NCBI RefSeq assembly: GCF_025840185.1 | Contig: NZ_JAMPJU010000007.1 | Span: 1 to 64,000, forward strand | Direction: 5' to 3' | DNA: 64,000 bases | Source: Brenneria izbisi | GTDB taxonomy: Bacteria > Pseudomonadota > Gammaproteobacteria > Enterobacterales > Enterobacteriaceae | Part shown: positions 9,232 to 19,002 of the stretch, piece by piece | Layout of the letters: the number at the start of each line of letters is the position of its first letter | Position numbering within the stretch: position 1 is the stretch's first letter | Position numbers and translations under genes: made by a program | Notes under the pieces: generated by a model | Told to the model about the DNA's origin: nothing | Databases searched by the model: none | What the model saw: only the letters and a program-made list of their open reading frames with translations

Positions 9232-9887
9232 GCCGCTTCCGTAATGCTGTCAGTGCTCGCGACAATCATATTTTTACCTTGCGAGCTATCGTTGCTGGCC
9301 TGTTTTTGTTGCTGATTTTCACTGCTTCGGGCTGGATGATGGCGCCAAGTAAACTGACGATCCACAATCCTCCAGACCTGCGTTCTGGTAGCACGCGCGA
9401 GTGGTGGCGGATCCCACCATCAACGGTATACAGTTTTGCCTTCTATATTTTTCAGCAACTCAATGCCTGGCCCAAAAATGGTGAAGTGGACTATCCCGCA
9501 AAAATCGCACAGTTGAGTCCCTACCTGACACCAGCGTGCCAGGATTTCCTGAACAAAGATGCCCGATTTCGCACGGACAATAGCGAACTGCGTGATCGCG
9601 TTCGTGTTGTGTATGAGATCCCTAAACGCGGTTATAGCAGTAAAAGCGTCGATGTTTTATCGGATGATGACTGGGTTGCCCGTCTGGATTTGGTCGCTGA
9701 CGAGTATTACCACACCGAACCCGTAAAACGGGCAATGGTGCGTTATCCATTGAGAGTCATCCGCTGGGAAGGTGATCCAGAACGTAACCAATTTGGGTTG
9801 GCTCTCGATTGCTATGCCAGTACACCTCAACGGCTGGAAGCGATGCCGGTTACTGCTCCTGAGAAAAAATCGAGGGTATTCCAGTGA
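9228..9887 (+). CDS. TIGR03746 family protein (VirB8/TraE-like, DUF2895)
   Basis: 219 aa with one N-terminal membrane helix (about 20-42) and a periplasmic domain (STREWWRIPPSTVYSFAFYIFQQLNAWP... NQFGLALDCY). The topology and the YSFAFYIFQQLN motif identify the DUF2895/TIGR03746 family, taken as the TraE/VirB8 equivalent linking the inner-membrane ATPases to the core complex. The start at 9228 follows AAAGGAG; an upstream in-frame start at 9114 has no such site. Confidence 0.85.
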   Translation: MSRFRNAVSARDNHIFTLRAIVAGLFLLLIFTASGWMMAPSKLTIHNPPDLRSGSTREWWRIPPSTVYSFAFYIFQQLNAWPKNGEVDYPAKIAQLSPYLTPACQDFLNKDARFRTDNSELRDRVRVVYEIPKRGYSSKSVDVLSDDDWVARLDLVADEYYHTEPVKRAMVRYPLRVIRWEGDPERNQFGLALDCYASTPQRLEAMPVTAPEKKSRVFQ

Positions 9888-10780
9888 AGCTGAAGGCCTT
9901 ATTGGCGATATGCGTGTCTCTCTTGTCATTACCTGCCAGCGCACTGGAACTCATGAAGTGGGAACGTATCCCACTCCAAATCCCTTTGAATGTAGGGCAA
10001 GAGCGTATTGTTTTTGTCGATAAAAACGTACGAGTCGGATTCCCCCCATCACTGAGCGGAAAACTGAGGATCCAGAGTAGTGGCGGATCGGTTTATCTCA
10101 GTGCCAGCGAGCCTTTTCCTTCCACTCGCCTGCAATTGCAGGATGTTGAGAATGGTGAGGTGATCCTCCTGGATATTAGCGCCGTAGAAGGGAAGAGCGT
10201 TCGTGAGCCTGTGCAGGTCGTTTATGCCGGAGAGGTCTCTTCTGTCTCTACCAATGATAATGCTAAGGTTAGCGGCAGTAGTAACAAAGCAAGCCATTCA
10301 TCTTCCTCAAGTGAGTCAGCAGATAAGGCTGAACGGCATTCTCCCGTTTCTTCTGTCCCCGTTCCTGTCTTGTTGACACGCTATGCGGCACAAAGTTTGT
10401 ATGCGCCATTGCGCACCGTTGAACCCGTTCTTGGGATTGGGACCGTATCCCTCAAGCTACCGAGCCCGATAACAACATTATTTCCTTCTGAGCCTGTTGT
10501 GGCCGTGCCATTGGCGGGATGGCGACTGAACAATTTTAGTGTTATCGCATTGCAAATACGTAATACCTCGTCCGGTAAGGTGATCTTGGATCCTCGCAGG
10601 CTACAGGGGGAATTTGTTAGCGCGACGTTTCAGCACCGTTGGTTGGGGAATGCCGGAACGCCAGAGGATACGACCGTCGCCTATCTGGTCATTGATGGTC
10701 AACCGGAAAGCGCGTTTCTGCCTGAACCTGTGCTACCTATCAAACCGGTCAAATCAACATCCAGGGGCGTGACAAAATGA
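9884..10780 (+). CDS. TIGR03749 family protein (TraK-like, DUF3438)
   Basis: 298 aa with a signal peptide (about 1-20, ASA), a beta-rich domain (ERIPLQIPLNVGQERIVFVDKNVRVGF), a serine-rich linker (about 120-150) and a second beta domain. Matches TIGR03749/DUF3438, considered the TraK/VirB9 equivalent in the outer-membrane core complex. The 4-bp overlaps with both neighbours place it in the core-complex block TraE-TraK-TraB. Confidence 0.85.
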   Translation: MKLKALLAICVSLLSLPASALELMKWERIPLQIPLNVGQERIVFVDKNVRVGFPPSLSGKLRIQSSGGSVYLSASEPFPSTRLQLQDVENGEVILLDISAVEGKSVREPVQVVYAGEVSSVSTNDNAKVSGSSNKASHSSSSSESADKAERHSPVSSVPVPVLLTRYAAQSLYAPLRTVEPVLGIGTVSLKLPSPITTLFPSEPVVAVPLAGWRLNNFSVIALQIRNTSSGKVILDPRRLQGEFVSATFQHRWLGNAGTPEDTTVAYLVIDGQPESAFLPEPVLPIKPVKSTSRGVTK

Positions 10781-12318
10781 AAATGCAGTCAAATATGCTC
10801 GTTAAACTGGCAGTACCGCTAACGTTGCTGGTGACGGTTTTTATTGGTTTGAAGGCATGTTCTTCCGACAAGTCGCAGCAACAGCCAGATACTGCGGCCA
10901 AAAATGATGCCACCCTGAACGATGTCACCCCTGAGCAGTTGAGGGCTCTGGGGATTGAAGGCGACACGCCTCAGGATACGCTACGTACATTGATTGGTCG
11001 TTTGAATACGGTCACAACCAAGCAAGATCGATTGGATGCAGAAAATAAGACGCTGGCTGAGGAGAATAAGCGTCTGAAACAAACCAATCAAAATGTGGAT
11101 GAACGCATTGGTCAGGCGATTGAGAATGCAAAAACAGAAGAGAGTAGTGAGAAAAGCCAACTGAAATCTCAGGTGCAATCGTTAAGTTCTACTGTCAGTG
11201 ATCTCGTGCAACAACTTAAAGAGGCAGGAACGCCAGGCTCGACGTCGTCAGCGTCTTCCGGCAATCATGTCGGACCGGGGAGTGATATCCCGATAGGGTT
11301 GGGGTTGGATGGCGGTTTTACCGAACAAGGAACGTCGTCTGGACCGTCTGGTACTGATGGATTTCGATGGATTGAACCAATAGATGCTGTTGCGGTGGAT
11401 GCAAGTGGTAAACCCGTGACAGAGGGAAGCAGTAACAGAGCGGCGGGGTTTACCTTTGCCACTTCTTTTCTGGAAGAGAATCCAGTCACTCGGCAACAAG
11501 CTGAACTGGCCAGGCAAGCAGGGAATGGCCAAACGTTAAGTGGGAATAATGCCTCTGAAGGTCCTGTCGAGCCTGTTTATACCTTGCCCGAAAATTCAAC
11601 GCTGATTGGCAGCCGTGCCATGACAGCTCTGTTGGGGCGGGTGCCTGTCGATGGGAAAGTGACAGATCCGTATCCATTCAAGGTTCTGATTGGCAAAGAC
11701 AACCTGACTGCGAACGGTATGGACCTGCCAGATGTCCAGGGAGCGATTGTGTCCGGTACGGCGACTGGGGACTGGACACTATCATGTGTCCGCGGTTCGG
11801 TGACCAGTATAACGTTCGTCTTTAGCGACGGTACGGTACGTACGTTACCACGCCCGTCAGACCAAACAGAGGGTAACAGCAGCCAGAACAATAATAACGG
11901 GGGAAGTATTGGCTGGATTTCTGATGAAAACGGCATCCCGTGTCTTTCTGGTGAACGTAAATCTAACGCATCGACCTATCTTCCTACGTTATTTACGCTT
12001 TCAGCAGGTTCTGCTGCCGGTGAGTCGTTGGCGCAAAATCAGAATACCACACAGACGAATGGTTTTGGCGGCGTGACGTCTTCGCTGACCGGCGATGCCG
12101 GGCAGTCCGTAATGGGGAAAGCGATTTCAGGGGGGATGCAGGAAACCGTTGACTGGGTTAAGGCGCGTTATGGCCAGACGTTTGATGCTGTTTATGTGCC
12201 CCCGGGCATGAAAGTCGCTGTTCATATTACCCGTCAGTTGGCGATCGACTATGAAGAGAAAGGGCGGAAAGTGAAATATGACTTCAATCTTGGCCAATCA
12301 GGCACTGGGATGGATTAA
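10777..12318 (+). CDS. TIGR03752 family protein (TraB/VirB10-like)
   Basis: 513 aa. Membrane anchor at about 8-28, long coiled coil (about 60-150), glycine/serine linker, then a beta domain (PYPFKVLIGKDNLTANGMDLPDVQGAIVSGTATGDWTLSCVRG... VKARYGQTFDAVYVPPGMKVAVHIT) typical of TraB/VirB10 proteins. It spans the envelope and gates the channel. Length and order match TIGR03752. Confidence 0.88.
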   Translation: MKMQSNMLVKLAVPLTLLVTVFIGLKACSSDKSQQQPDTAAKNDATLNDVTPEQLRALGIEGDTPQDTLRTLIGRLNTVTTKQDRLDAENKTLAEENKRLKQTNQNVDERIGQAIENAKTEESSEKSQLKSQVQSLSSTVSDLVQQLKEAGTPGSTSSASSGNHVGPGSDIPIGLGLDGGFTEQGTSSGPSGTDGFRWIEPIDAVAVDASGKPVTEGSSNRAAGFTFATSFLEENPVTRQQAELARQAGNGQTLSGNNASEGPVEPVYTLPENSTLIGSRAMTALLGRVPVDGKVTDPYPFKVLIGKDNLTANGMDLPDVQGAIVSGTATGDWTLSCVRGSVTSITFVFSDGTVRTLPRPSDQTEGNSSQNNNNGGSIGWISDENGIPCLSGERKSNASTYLPTLFTLSAGSAAGESLAQNQNTTQTNGFGGVTSSLTGDAGQSVMGKAISGGMQETVDWVKARYGQTFDAVYVPPGMKVAVHITRQLAIDYEEKGRKVKYDFNLGQSGTGMD

Positions 12319-12320
12319 CC

Positions 12321-13124
12321 ATGATGACTGAAAATTATCGTTTTGTTGAACAGGTACGATCTGCTCCGCCCTCGTGGGCTAATGATGAGATCCTTCGTTG
12401 GGATGATTCGTGTTTCCGTCGCGAGAGAGACTTCATTACCCGTCATTACTGGACGACACAGGGTAGCATCAACGTCTTTCGCATTATTGGTACTGATCAC
12501 CCACAGTATGCCGGTATGAGTTGGCTGGAGCTGCTGGATCGTGGAAAGCGGATGGATATCAACATTCCTCTGCTGGAAAAGAACCCTGGCTATTACACGG
12601 AGCCAGGGCATAAACGGTCGAGCATGAATTTTAACAGTCTTGATGGAATTAATTGGTTTATCGGCTCAGATGGTAATCATCGCAGTTGTCTGGCGCGCTT
12701 TTATTTTCATGTCAATGGCCAAGGGGTAACGCAACTGCATGATGTGACGATGAATCACTATGATATCGATCACTCGTATTATGAAGCGTGCAGTGAGATG
12801 AGAAAAATTATCGACGCCATGGCTCAACTGGGCATCTATTTGGAGCTTGAGGTGCGGAACCAAGCTGTACATCGTGAAGATACGCCAGGATGGAAGCTGG
12901 ATCATTTTCAGATAGAGGCGCAACTGCACCAACTCGGGGAGCATGATCTCCCTGAGCTATTCGCTGTCAGCTACATGCAAAATGCACAAGATGCCCGAAC
13001 GTGTCTTTCTGTGCTGAAACAACGTTATGAAGAGCGCCTGAACTCGCAACAGGTAAAACCTGGACGAGCGAGATCGAGCTGGATGCGTTGGTTAGGACTG
13101 GGGACATCGCATGAAAGAAAATAA
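12321..13124 (+). CDS. ParB/sulfiredoxin-like protein within the T4SS operon
   Basis: 267 aa, no signal peptide or membrane helix, so cytoplasmic. Residues ~110-125 read WFIGSDGNHRSCLARFYF; the DGNHR motif is characteristic of the ParB/sulfiredoxin nucleotide-binding fold. The C-terminal third is helical. It interrupts the core block between TIGR03752 and TIGR03751 and starts 2 bp after the previous stop. It overlaps the next gene by 14 bp. Function unknown; a CTP- or DNA-binding role is only suggested by the motif. Confidence 0.65.
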   Translation: MMTENYRFVEQVRSAPPSWANDEILRWDDSCFRRERDFITRHYWTTQGSINVFRIIGTDHPQYAGMSWLELLDRGKRMDINIPLLEKNPGYYTEPGHKRSSMNFNSLDGINWFIGSDGNHRSCLARFYFHVNGQGVTQLHDVTMNHYDIDHSYYEACSEMRKIIDAMAQLGIYLELEVRNQAVHREDTPGWKLDHFQIEAQLHQLGEHDLPELFAVSYMQNAQDARTCLSVLKQRYEERLNSQQVKPGRARSSWMRWLGLGTSHERK

Positions 13125-13572
13125 CGGCAATCCCATTAGATGGACCACTAAGTGGTACTTCAGTGCTGGCTCTGGCTATTCTGTGGCGGTCAGTCATGGT
13201 GAGTTTGATCTCGAGTTGGCTCAACGTGTTGCGGCATTTCAACAGGCATCTTTGTTTTGGGTGCATAACGCATTAATTCTGATGCTGGGTCCTACCCGTA
13301 TTGAGGTGCAAGACACTCAATTAACGATTGCCCGGTTGTTTCCTGAGGCGCTTGAAAGATGCAGGGTAGCTTGCTTTCTGGAGCACGTTTCTGCGAGTAA
13401 TGGCGAGATCATATCGATGGCTCTGAAAAGATTACATGGTGAAGAGTACTGGCAGATGATGCCAGTTCATTTAAGTGAGATGCATCGTGTCCCTGAGCTG
13501 CAATCATTCTCCTATGTTTCCAGTCGCTGTGCGCTTTCAGATTCTTCAAAGGAAGGTGATCGGCATGAATAA
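13111..13572 (+). CDS. Hypothetical protein, partner of the DGNHR protein
   Basis: 153 aa, soluble, no family recognised. It overlaps the upstream gene by 14 bp and the downstream lipoprotein gene by 8 bp, so it is translated with both. Composition is less GC-rich than the surrounding T4SS genes. Together with the preceding gene it may be a two-gene insertion in the T4SS operon. Confidence 0.6.
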   Translation: MKENNGNPIRWTTKWYFSAGSGYSVAVSHGEFDLELAQRVAAFQQASLFWVHNALILMLGPTRIEVQDTQLTIARLFPEALERCRVACFLEHVSASNGEIISMALKRLHGEEYWQMMPVHLSEMHRVPELQSFSYVSSRCALSDSSKEGDRHE

Positions 13573-13975
13573 TAAAGCTCAATGCGCGATAGCCTCGCTT
13601 TTTTTCGCCGTAACACTTTCAGGATGCAGTACCAGCAAAGAGCAGATGCTGCCTCCGGGCGACAGCACCATGCTCGAGTTGTGGAATGGTGGGGCGTCAA
13701 CGACTCAAGCCAGGCATGAAGGGCGCACTACTCTGCGGCGCACCCTGACGGATACTGACCAGGTCAATGTGCTGCGGGAGGCGGAAAACTATAGCCGCAC
13801 TCAGGAGAATGAGATCCAGCAGTCGTTTCCTCGTTTGCCGAATCCTGACCTGGTGATGTATGTCTATCCCCATCTCAGTAAGGGTAATACTCCGGTGCCG
13901 GGGTATAGCACGGTATTCCCGTTCTACAGCCAGGTGCAGTATGCCCTACCGGGTGAACGGACGGAGGCATTTTAA
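13565..13975 (+). CDS. TIGR03751 family conjugal transfer lipoprotein
   Basis: 136 aa with a lipoprotein signal ending LSGC (Cys about residue 19), then a soluble region ending in RLPNPDLVMYVYPHLSKGNTPVPGYSTVFPFY, typical of TIGR03751. Outer-membrane lipoprotein, taken as the TraV/VirB7 equivalent. The start at 13565 (after AAGGTGATC) gives the proper signal peptide. Its stop overlaps the ATPase start. Confidence 0.88.
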   Translation: MNNKAQCAIASLFFAVTLSGCSTSKEQMLPPGDSTMLELWNGGASTTQARHEGRTTLRRTLTDTDQVNVLREAENYSRTQENEIQQSFPRLPNPDLVMYVYPHLSKGNTPVPGYSTVFPFYSQVQYALPGERTEAF

Positions 13976-16800
13976 TGTTTTCACTGTTTCGTCGTAAAAC
14001 GACGTCTTCAGATGAAAATCTGAAAGGGAATGGGCCATTTGCGATAAATGGCCATGAACCGCTTAGCCGTGATGGGCGATTAACTGAGAGGGATGAACAA
14101 CAACTTTATGGCGTTGCGCCATCTATTATTGACTATATGCCCTGGGCGGAATACCTCTCTGCGGATCAATGCTTGTTGTTGGATGATGGCGTGTCTGTTG
14201 GCGCGGTTTATGAAATTACGCCAGTGGGTACGGAAGGGCGGCCGGCAGAGCGCCTGGAAGAAATCCGCGATGTGGTTGAAGATGCCTTGCAGGATAGCTT
14301 GCCTGAGTTGGATAGTCACCAGTGGGTCGTGCAGCTTTACTGCCAGGATGATACGGATGTGACGGCGTATATGGATAAGTTACGTGGTTATGTCAAACCC
14401 TGGGCGGAAGGGACGGCATTCACACAGGCCTGGCTGGCTGAAACCGATCGCCATATGAAAAGCATTTCGGCAGAGAAAGGCCTGTTTGACGATAAAATTG
14501 TCACGGGTGCACCCTGGCGCGGACAAACCCGCCGTACACGTATGGTGATTTACCGTTATGTTGAAAAGCAGTCCCGCGATCCGTTACCGCCGGCGACCAT
14601 GCTGAACCAGGTCTGCGACCGTTTAACCTCAGCATTGTCCGGCGCCGGTATTCGTTGCCATCGGCAAAATGGTGAACAGATACATAACTGGCTGCTACGC
14701 TGGTTTAACCCTAAGCCGGAATGGGTTGCGCCCGAACTGCTGTACCGTACCGCGTCACATGACGACGGTGCGCCTGATTCTCTTCCTATATTGAACGATT
14801 TTAGCGAAACATTGTGGTTCACGCGGCCTCGTAGCGATGCTGAACGTGGGGTATGGTGGTTTGATAATGTGGCGCACAAAGCAGTACCAGTAGAACGACT
14901 GAGAAAAGCGCCGCAGACGGGGCACCTGACCGGCGAAGTCAAACGTGGAGAGAACATCAATACGCTGATGGATCTGATGCCGCAAGGAACGGTGATTGCG
15001 ATGACATTGGTCGTTCAACCTCAGGATGTTTTGGAAGATGAGTTCGCCAGCCTGGGCAAAAATGCAATGGGCGAAAATGTTGAATCTCAGCGTGTACGCG
15101 CAGATGCGGCAACAGCAAAAGAATATCTGGGGGAGCGACATAAGCTCTATCGCTCATCGTTGACGTTTTTGATCAAAGCATCAGATCTGGATACGCTCGA
15201 CAAACGCTATCTTGATATCAGTGCCAAGCTACTCAATGCTGGCCTTCAGCCGATCAACCCTGAACATGATGTCGCGCCACTCAATGGCTACCTGCGTGCT
15301 TTACCGATGTGTTTCAACCCTGAAACGGATAAAAACCACTGGTATACCCGGCTGACGTTTGTACAACATTTTGCCTGCCTGCTGCCGGTTTTTGGTCGTG
15401 ATACGGGAACGGGTAATCCCGGCCTTTCCTTTTTCAATCGAGGGGGAGCGGCATTGTCATTTGATCCGATGAATAAGGCAGACAGGACACAGAATGCCCA
15501 TCTGTTGTTGTTCGGACCGACAGGTTCGGGCAAGTCAGCGACATTGTGTAGTGTTTTAGCACAGGTGATGGCTATCCACCGTTCACGGCTGTTTTTACTG
15601 GAAGCGGGAAACTCGTTTGGGCTGCTTGGTGATTACTATGAATCACTAGGGTTGACGGTGAACAAGATCAGTATCAAGCCTGGGCGTGGTGTCTCTCTGG
15701 CACCGTTTGCCGATGCTCACCTGTTGTTACAAGCAGATCCCAGGGAACTCATTACTGATGAATTGTCTTTGCCTGAGCTGGATGATGATACGAAAGAGCC
15801 TGATGATGACGATGAGGAAAAGCGCGATATTCTGGGAGAAATGGAGATAGCTGCACGTCTTATGGTCACGGGGGGAGAGGCAGCCGAAGAAGCAAGAATG
15901 ACGCGTGCCGATCGGGGCATGTTGCGTGAGGCTATTCTGGCGGCGGCGAAACAGTCGTATGAAGCCGGACACCAAATGTTGCCCTCGGATTTGATGTCGG
16001 CGTTGGAACATATTGCCCGGGATAACACCAAAGACAGCGAGGGGCGAGACCGCCGAACGGCGGCACGACGAGCGCGTGCGGAAGAAATGGCCGAAGCGTT
16101 ACGCATGTTTACCGAAGGGTTTGAGGGGGAACTGTTTAACCGCCCAGGAACGCCCTGGCCAGAAGCGGATGTCACTATCATCGATCTCGGCACATTGGCG
16201 CGTGAGGGCTATGAAGCACAGATGGCCGTCGCCGTCATCGCACTGGTGAATACCGTCAATAACATCGCTGAACGTGATCAGTACCTGGATCGTGAAATCA
16301 ACATGGTTATCGATGAAGCCCATATTGCGACGACGAACCCCCTGTTATCACCGTATATGACTAAAGTCGTGAAAATGTGGCGCAAATTAGGGGCGTGGCT
16401 TTGGCTGGCCACGCAGAACCTAGCGGATTATCCGGATACGTCGGAAAAAATGCTCAATATGGCAGAATGGTGGTTGTGTCTTACCATGCCGCCGGATGAA
16501 GTGGAGCAAATCTCGCGGTTCAAAAAGTTGAATGAAGAGCAAAAGGCAATGTTGCTTTCTGCGACAAAGCTACCCCGATGCTATACGGAAGGTGTGGTTC
16601 TGGCTAAACGGGTAGAAGCCTTATTCAGGGCCGTTCCTCCCAGCCTTTACCTGGCGTTGGGTATGACAGAAAAAGAAGAAAAAGCGGAACGCCGGCAACT
16701 GATGAACGAACATGGTTGTAGTGAGCTGGAAGCGGCTTTTCTGGTGGCGAAGAAGCTGGATAAGGCAAGAGGGATTATGACTGAAGCGGAGGCGGCGTGA
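13975..16800 (+). CDS. TIGR03744 conjugative transfer ATPase (VirB4/TraC-like)
   Basis: 941-aa energising ATPase of the T4SS at the inner membrane. Walker A GPTGSGKS lies at about residue 514; Walker B is INMVIDEAH, followed by KMWRKLGAWLWLATQNLADYP. An acidic insert (DDDTKEPDDDDEEKRD, about residue 600) is present. Length and motifs match TIGR03744 (PFL_4706). Start overlaps the lipoprotein stop; end overlaps the next gene. Confidence 0.92.
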   Translation: MFSLFRRKTTSSDENLKGNGPFAINGHEPLSRDGRLTERDEQQLYGVAPSIIDYMPWAEYLSADQCLLLDDGVSVGAVYEITPVGTEGRPAERLEEIRDVVEDALQDSLPELDSHQWVVQLYCQDDTDVTAYMDKLRGYVKPWAEGTAFTQAWLAETDRHMKSISAEKGLFDDKIVTGAPWRGQTRRTRMVIYRYVEKQSRDPLPPATMLNQVCDRLTSALSGAGIRCHRQNGEQIHNWLLRWFNPKPEWVAPELLYRTASHDDGAPDSLPILNDFSETLWFTRPRSDAERGVWWFDNVAHKAVPVERLRKAPQTGHLTGEVKRGENINTLMDLMPQGTVIAMTLVVQPQDVLEDEFASLGKNAMGENVESQRVRADAATAKEYLGERHKLYRSSLTFLIKASDLDTLDKRYLDISAKLLNAGLQPINPEHDVAPLNGYLRALPMCFNPETDKNHWYTRLTFVQHFACLLPVFGRDTGTGNPGLSFFNRGGAALSFDPMNKADRTQNAHLLLFGPTGSGKSATLCSVLAQVMAIHRSRLFLLEAGNSFGLLGDYYESLGLTVNKISIKPGRGVSLAPFADAHLLLQADPRELITDELSLPELDDDTKEPDDDDEEKRDILGEMEIAARLMVTGGEAAEEARMTRADRGMLREAILAAAKQSYEAGHQMLPSDLMSALEHIARDNTKDSEGRDRRTAARRARAEEMAEALRMFTEGFEGELFNRPGTPWPEADVTIIDLGTLAREGYEAQMAVAVIALVNTVNNIAERDQYLDREINMVIDEAHIATTNPLLSPYMTKVVKMWRKLGAWLWLATQNLADYPDTSEKMLNMAEWWLCLTMPPDEVEQISRFKKLNEEQKAMLLSATKLPRCYTEGVVLAKRVEALFRAVPPSLYLALGMTEKEEKAERRQLMNEHGCSELEAAFLVAKKLDKARGIMTEAEAA

Positions 16801-17195
16801 AGCGATTAACGATGTCTAAACCTGAAGTGGTGCCGGATAATGCACTCCCGTTTTCAGTTCTGTTTGATGTACCTCCGCAAGGTGTTGCCCGTATTGGAGA
16901 AGGAGACGCTAGCCAGCTCGCGAAGTTGGGCGATGAGGTGCGAAAACGCCTGGCCTGCCCAGCTCAACTTTCTGTGTTACCTCATCGTGTAGGAAACCGT
17001 TGCTGTGTTTCGGTACATATTAGCGATCCGACAGGAAAGGCGCTTGATCTCCTGATTACGGTTGCCGGCAATACCGTATGGCCAGATGATAGTGAATATA
17101 CCCGTGGCGTGCGTTGGTACATAAATGTCTCCGATGCGACAGACATGATGTGGTTGCTGAAGGCTATTGAGCAGGTGACAGGCGAAAAAGGGTAA
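16797..17195 (+). CDS. Hypothetical protein after the VirB4-like ATPase
   Basis: 132 aa from a GTG that overlaps the ATPase stop (GTGA); MSKPEV at 16812 is an alternative start. Soluble, no motif recognised. Position directly behind the ATPase and translational coupling suggest a T4SS accessory. The 170 bp after it hold nested inverted repeats (aactggtgc 17200s with gcgccagtt) without a T-run. Confidence 0.6.
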   Translation: MKRLTMSKPEVVPDNALPFSVLFDVPPQGVARIGEGDASQLAKLGDEVRKRLACPAQLSVLPHRVGNRCCVSVHISDPTGKALDLLITVAGNTVWPDDSEYTRGVRWYINVSDATDMMWLLKAIEQVTGEKG

Positions 17196-17364
17196 ATCGG
17201 GAACTGGTGCGGGATTCGCAAAAGCTTTTCTTTGCGGAGCCTGCGCCAGTTGAACAAGCCGCAGGCGCGTTAGTAGGGGGAGGTTGTTGGTACCATCCTG
17301 TTTTTTACGGTGGCGGTACATGCTATAACCACATGATTACTCAGTCCTATCGGTATTACTCACC

Positions 17365-18279
17365 ATGAATGTTTACAAGCTTTCTGTAAAGACTCAGGCC
17401 TATTATCTGATTGAAAAGAATGACTATGAGCAACGTACCGCTCGTCGTCCTCCGTGGTACAAAACAAACGCCAGCGGTAATCCTCAATACTTTGCTGTTT
17501 GCCCAGCCTGCAATAACCCTATTCAGATAGTCGGCCTGTATAAAGCACTGGCGAATACCCCCAATCCCTATGGCAAGCATTGCGGCAGTTCCGTGTACGG
17601 TGTCGGTATTTATGACAAAGAGGCGTATCTGTGGTGCCCTTACTCCAATACTAAGCGCGATGATGGCGATGGCAGACCCAGACGTGCGCCAGGCATACTG
17701 ACGCAGCAAATCCTGTCTATTCTGATTAATCATTTCGATAAAGTCGTCTGGTTACTCAGTCGGGCGACTGGAATAAAGATTGATGAAGGATTGGCCAAAA
17801 GTATGTTACAGCAATATCGTCGGGAGGAAGGATGGCTGTATGCGCGGGCGACATTGATGAATATCCCCTGGGTTTTTCTTTATATGACCGATTTTCAGGC
17901 GATTCTGTATAAAAAAGTGGATGCAGATCTGGCGAATGAACTGGTTAGTCGAACGTCAGGGCGTCTGCGCTATAGCGACAAAGGCTATGTGATCAAAGAT
18001 GCAGCCTGTCGGGATTATATTGAGCTTGGCATTTACCAGACGCTGCACCGCTCTCGTGTGGAAGAGGATGAATTGGCTGAGATGATGGATATGGTGTTTA
18101 CCCTGAAGGTGGGGAAAGAAGCGCCAACAGAAATCTATCGTCAGACGATTGGTTTTGACTTTAATTATTTCAATAACCTCGTCAATTTTAGTCATTGGAA
18201 ACCTTCAGCATTCAATGACGCATTGCTGGCGCTGGCCAAAGAGACCTTGGGAGATTTGGTCAACAACCCGCAGGCATAA
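17365..18279 (+). CDS. Hypothetical zinc-binding-type protein
   Basis: 304 aa, cytoplasmic. An early CPAC (CPACNNPIQIVGL) and a later cysteine pattern (KHCGSS, LWCPYSN) suggest one zinc site within the first 100 residues. The rest is helical, with many aromatic residues. I know of no family. It closes the first half of the T4SS string; 170 bp separate it from the upstream gene, so it may have its own promoter. Confidence 0.6.
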   Translation: MNVYKLSVKTQAYYLIEKNDYEQRTARRPPWYKTNASGNPQYFAVCPACNNPIQIVGLYKALANTPNPYGKHCGSSVYGVGIYDKEAYLWCPYSNTKRDDGDGRPRRAPGILTQQILSILINHFDKVVWLLSRATGIKIDEGLAKSMLQQYRREEGWLYARATLMNIPWVFLYMTDFQAILYKKVDADLANELVSRTSGRLRYSDKGYVIKDAACRDYIELGIYQTLHRSRVEEDELAEMMDMVFTLKVGKEAPTEIYRQTIGFDFNYFNNLVNFSHWKPSAFNDALLALAKETLGDLVNNPQA

Positions 18280-18403
18280 TCATTATGACAAAAGATCAAT
18301 TTCAAAAGGCGGCTAGCGAGCCTGAGAATAGCCGTTATAGGTGGCGACCTTCTCTCGGGCGGCTTTTCTGTGAGACAGGCTCACTTTCTAAAAGGTAAAC
18401 GCT

Positions 18404-18589
18404 ATGGAATTAAAAGATCCAGTCAAAAGGAAAAGATGGGGCGGCAGAGTCTACGTTATATCTGATGGCCGCAAGGTGAAAATAGGGGTGTCCACTAGGG
18501 GTAAGTGCGTTGGACGGTTTAGAGAAATAAAAAATACTTTGGAGTTTATTGTTAAAGATAGCTTTATTACTGATAGATGTCTCGACTAA
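18404..18589 (+). CDS. Short GIY-YIG/T5orf172-like ORF (possible fragment)
   Basis: 61 aa starting after AAAGGTAAACGCT. The part GGRVYVISDGRKVKIGVSTRG resembles the first strands of T5orf172/GIY-YIG-type domains (vYvi...vKIG). The usual domain is longer, so this may be a truncated gene. It converges with and overlaps the minus-strand gene that ends at 18586. Confidence 0.4.
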   Translation: MELKDPVKRKRWGGRVYVISDGRKVKIGVSTRGKCVGRFREIKNTLEFIVKDSFITDRCLD

Positions 18590-18813
18590 CGCAGGGAAGG
18601 GTATGTCCCCTGAAGCGTGATCCACCATTCGCTTTCCAGAGGAGGGACTTCGCCCTGTTTTTCTGCTTCTTGCAGGCAAAGCAATATGTTTTCCAGTGAC
18701 ACAAAAAATACATGATGATTGTCCTGCATCACAAAGTGTGTTGCGGGTAACTCGATAGAAGGTAACACGATCCCCTGCGGGTGAGCCTGAGAAGGATTTT
18801 TGTTGTCTGTCAT
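18586..18813 (-). CDS. Small hypothetical protein
   Basis: 75 aa on the minus strand, with AGGAAAG correctly placed before the ATG. Acidic, cytoplasmic (HFVMQDNHHVFFVSLENILLCLQEAEKQGEVPPLESEWW). No family recognised. It lies between the T4SS string and the GHKL ATPase gene and is transcribed against both. Confidence 0.55.
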   Translation of the reverse strand: MTDNKNPSQAHPQGIVLPSIELPATHFVMQDNHHVFFVSLENILLCLQEAEKQGEVPPLESEWWITLQGTYPSLR

Positions 18814-19002
18814 GTGGGCTTTCCTGTCACGGTTTTACAGTGGAATACTGTGTCCGTTTTTGCCCTGGATTACAGCGCTAAACTCATTTTGCGCTGGATA
18901 TAATTCCTTTCGGTAATTGTGAATATTTCGAACAGAGTTGTTGCTTCTCTCCCGTAGCTGGCTATCGAGAATGGTTGTTCACCGTATAAGGAGGACACAT
19001 TC

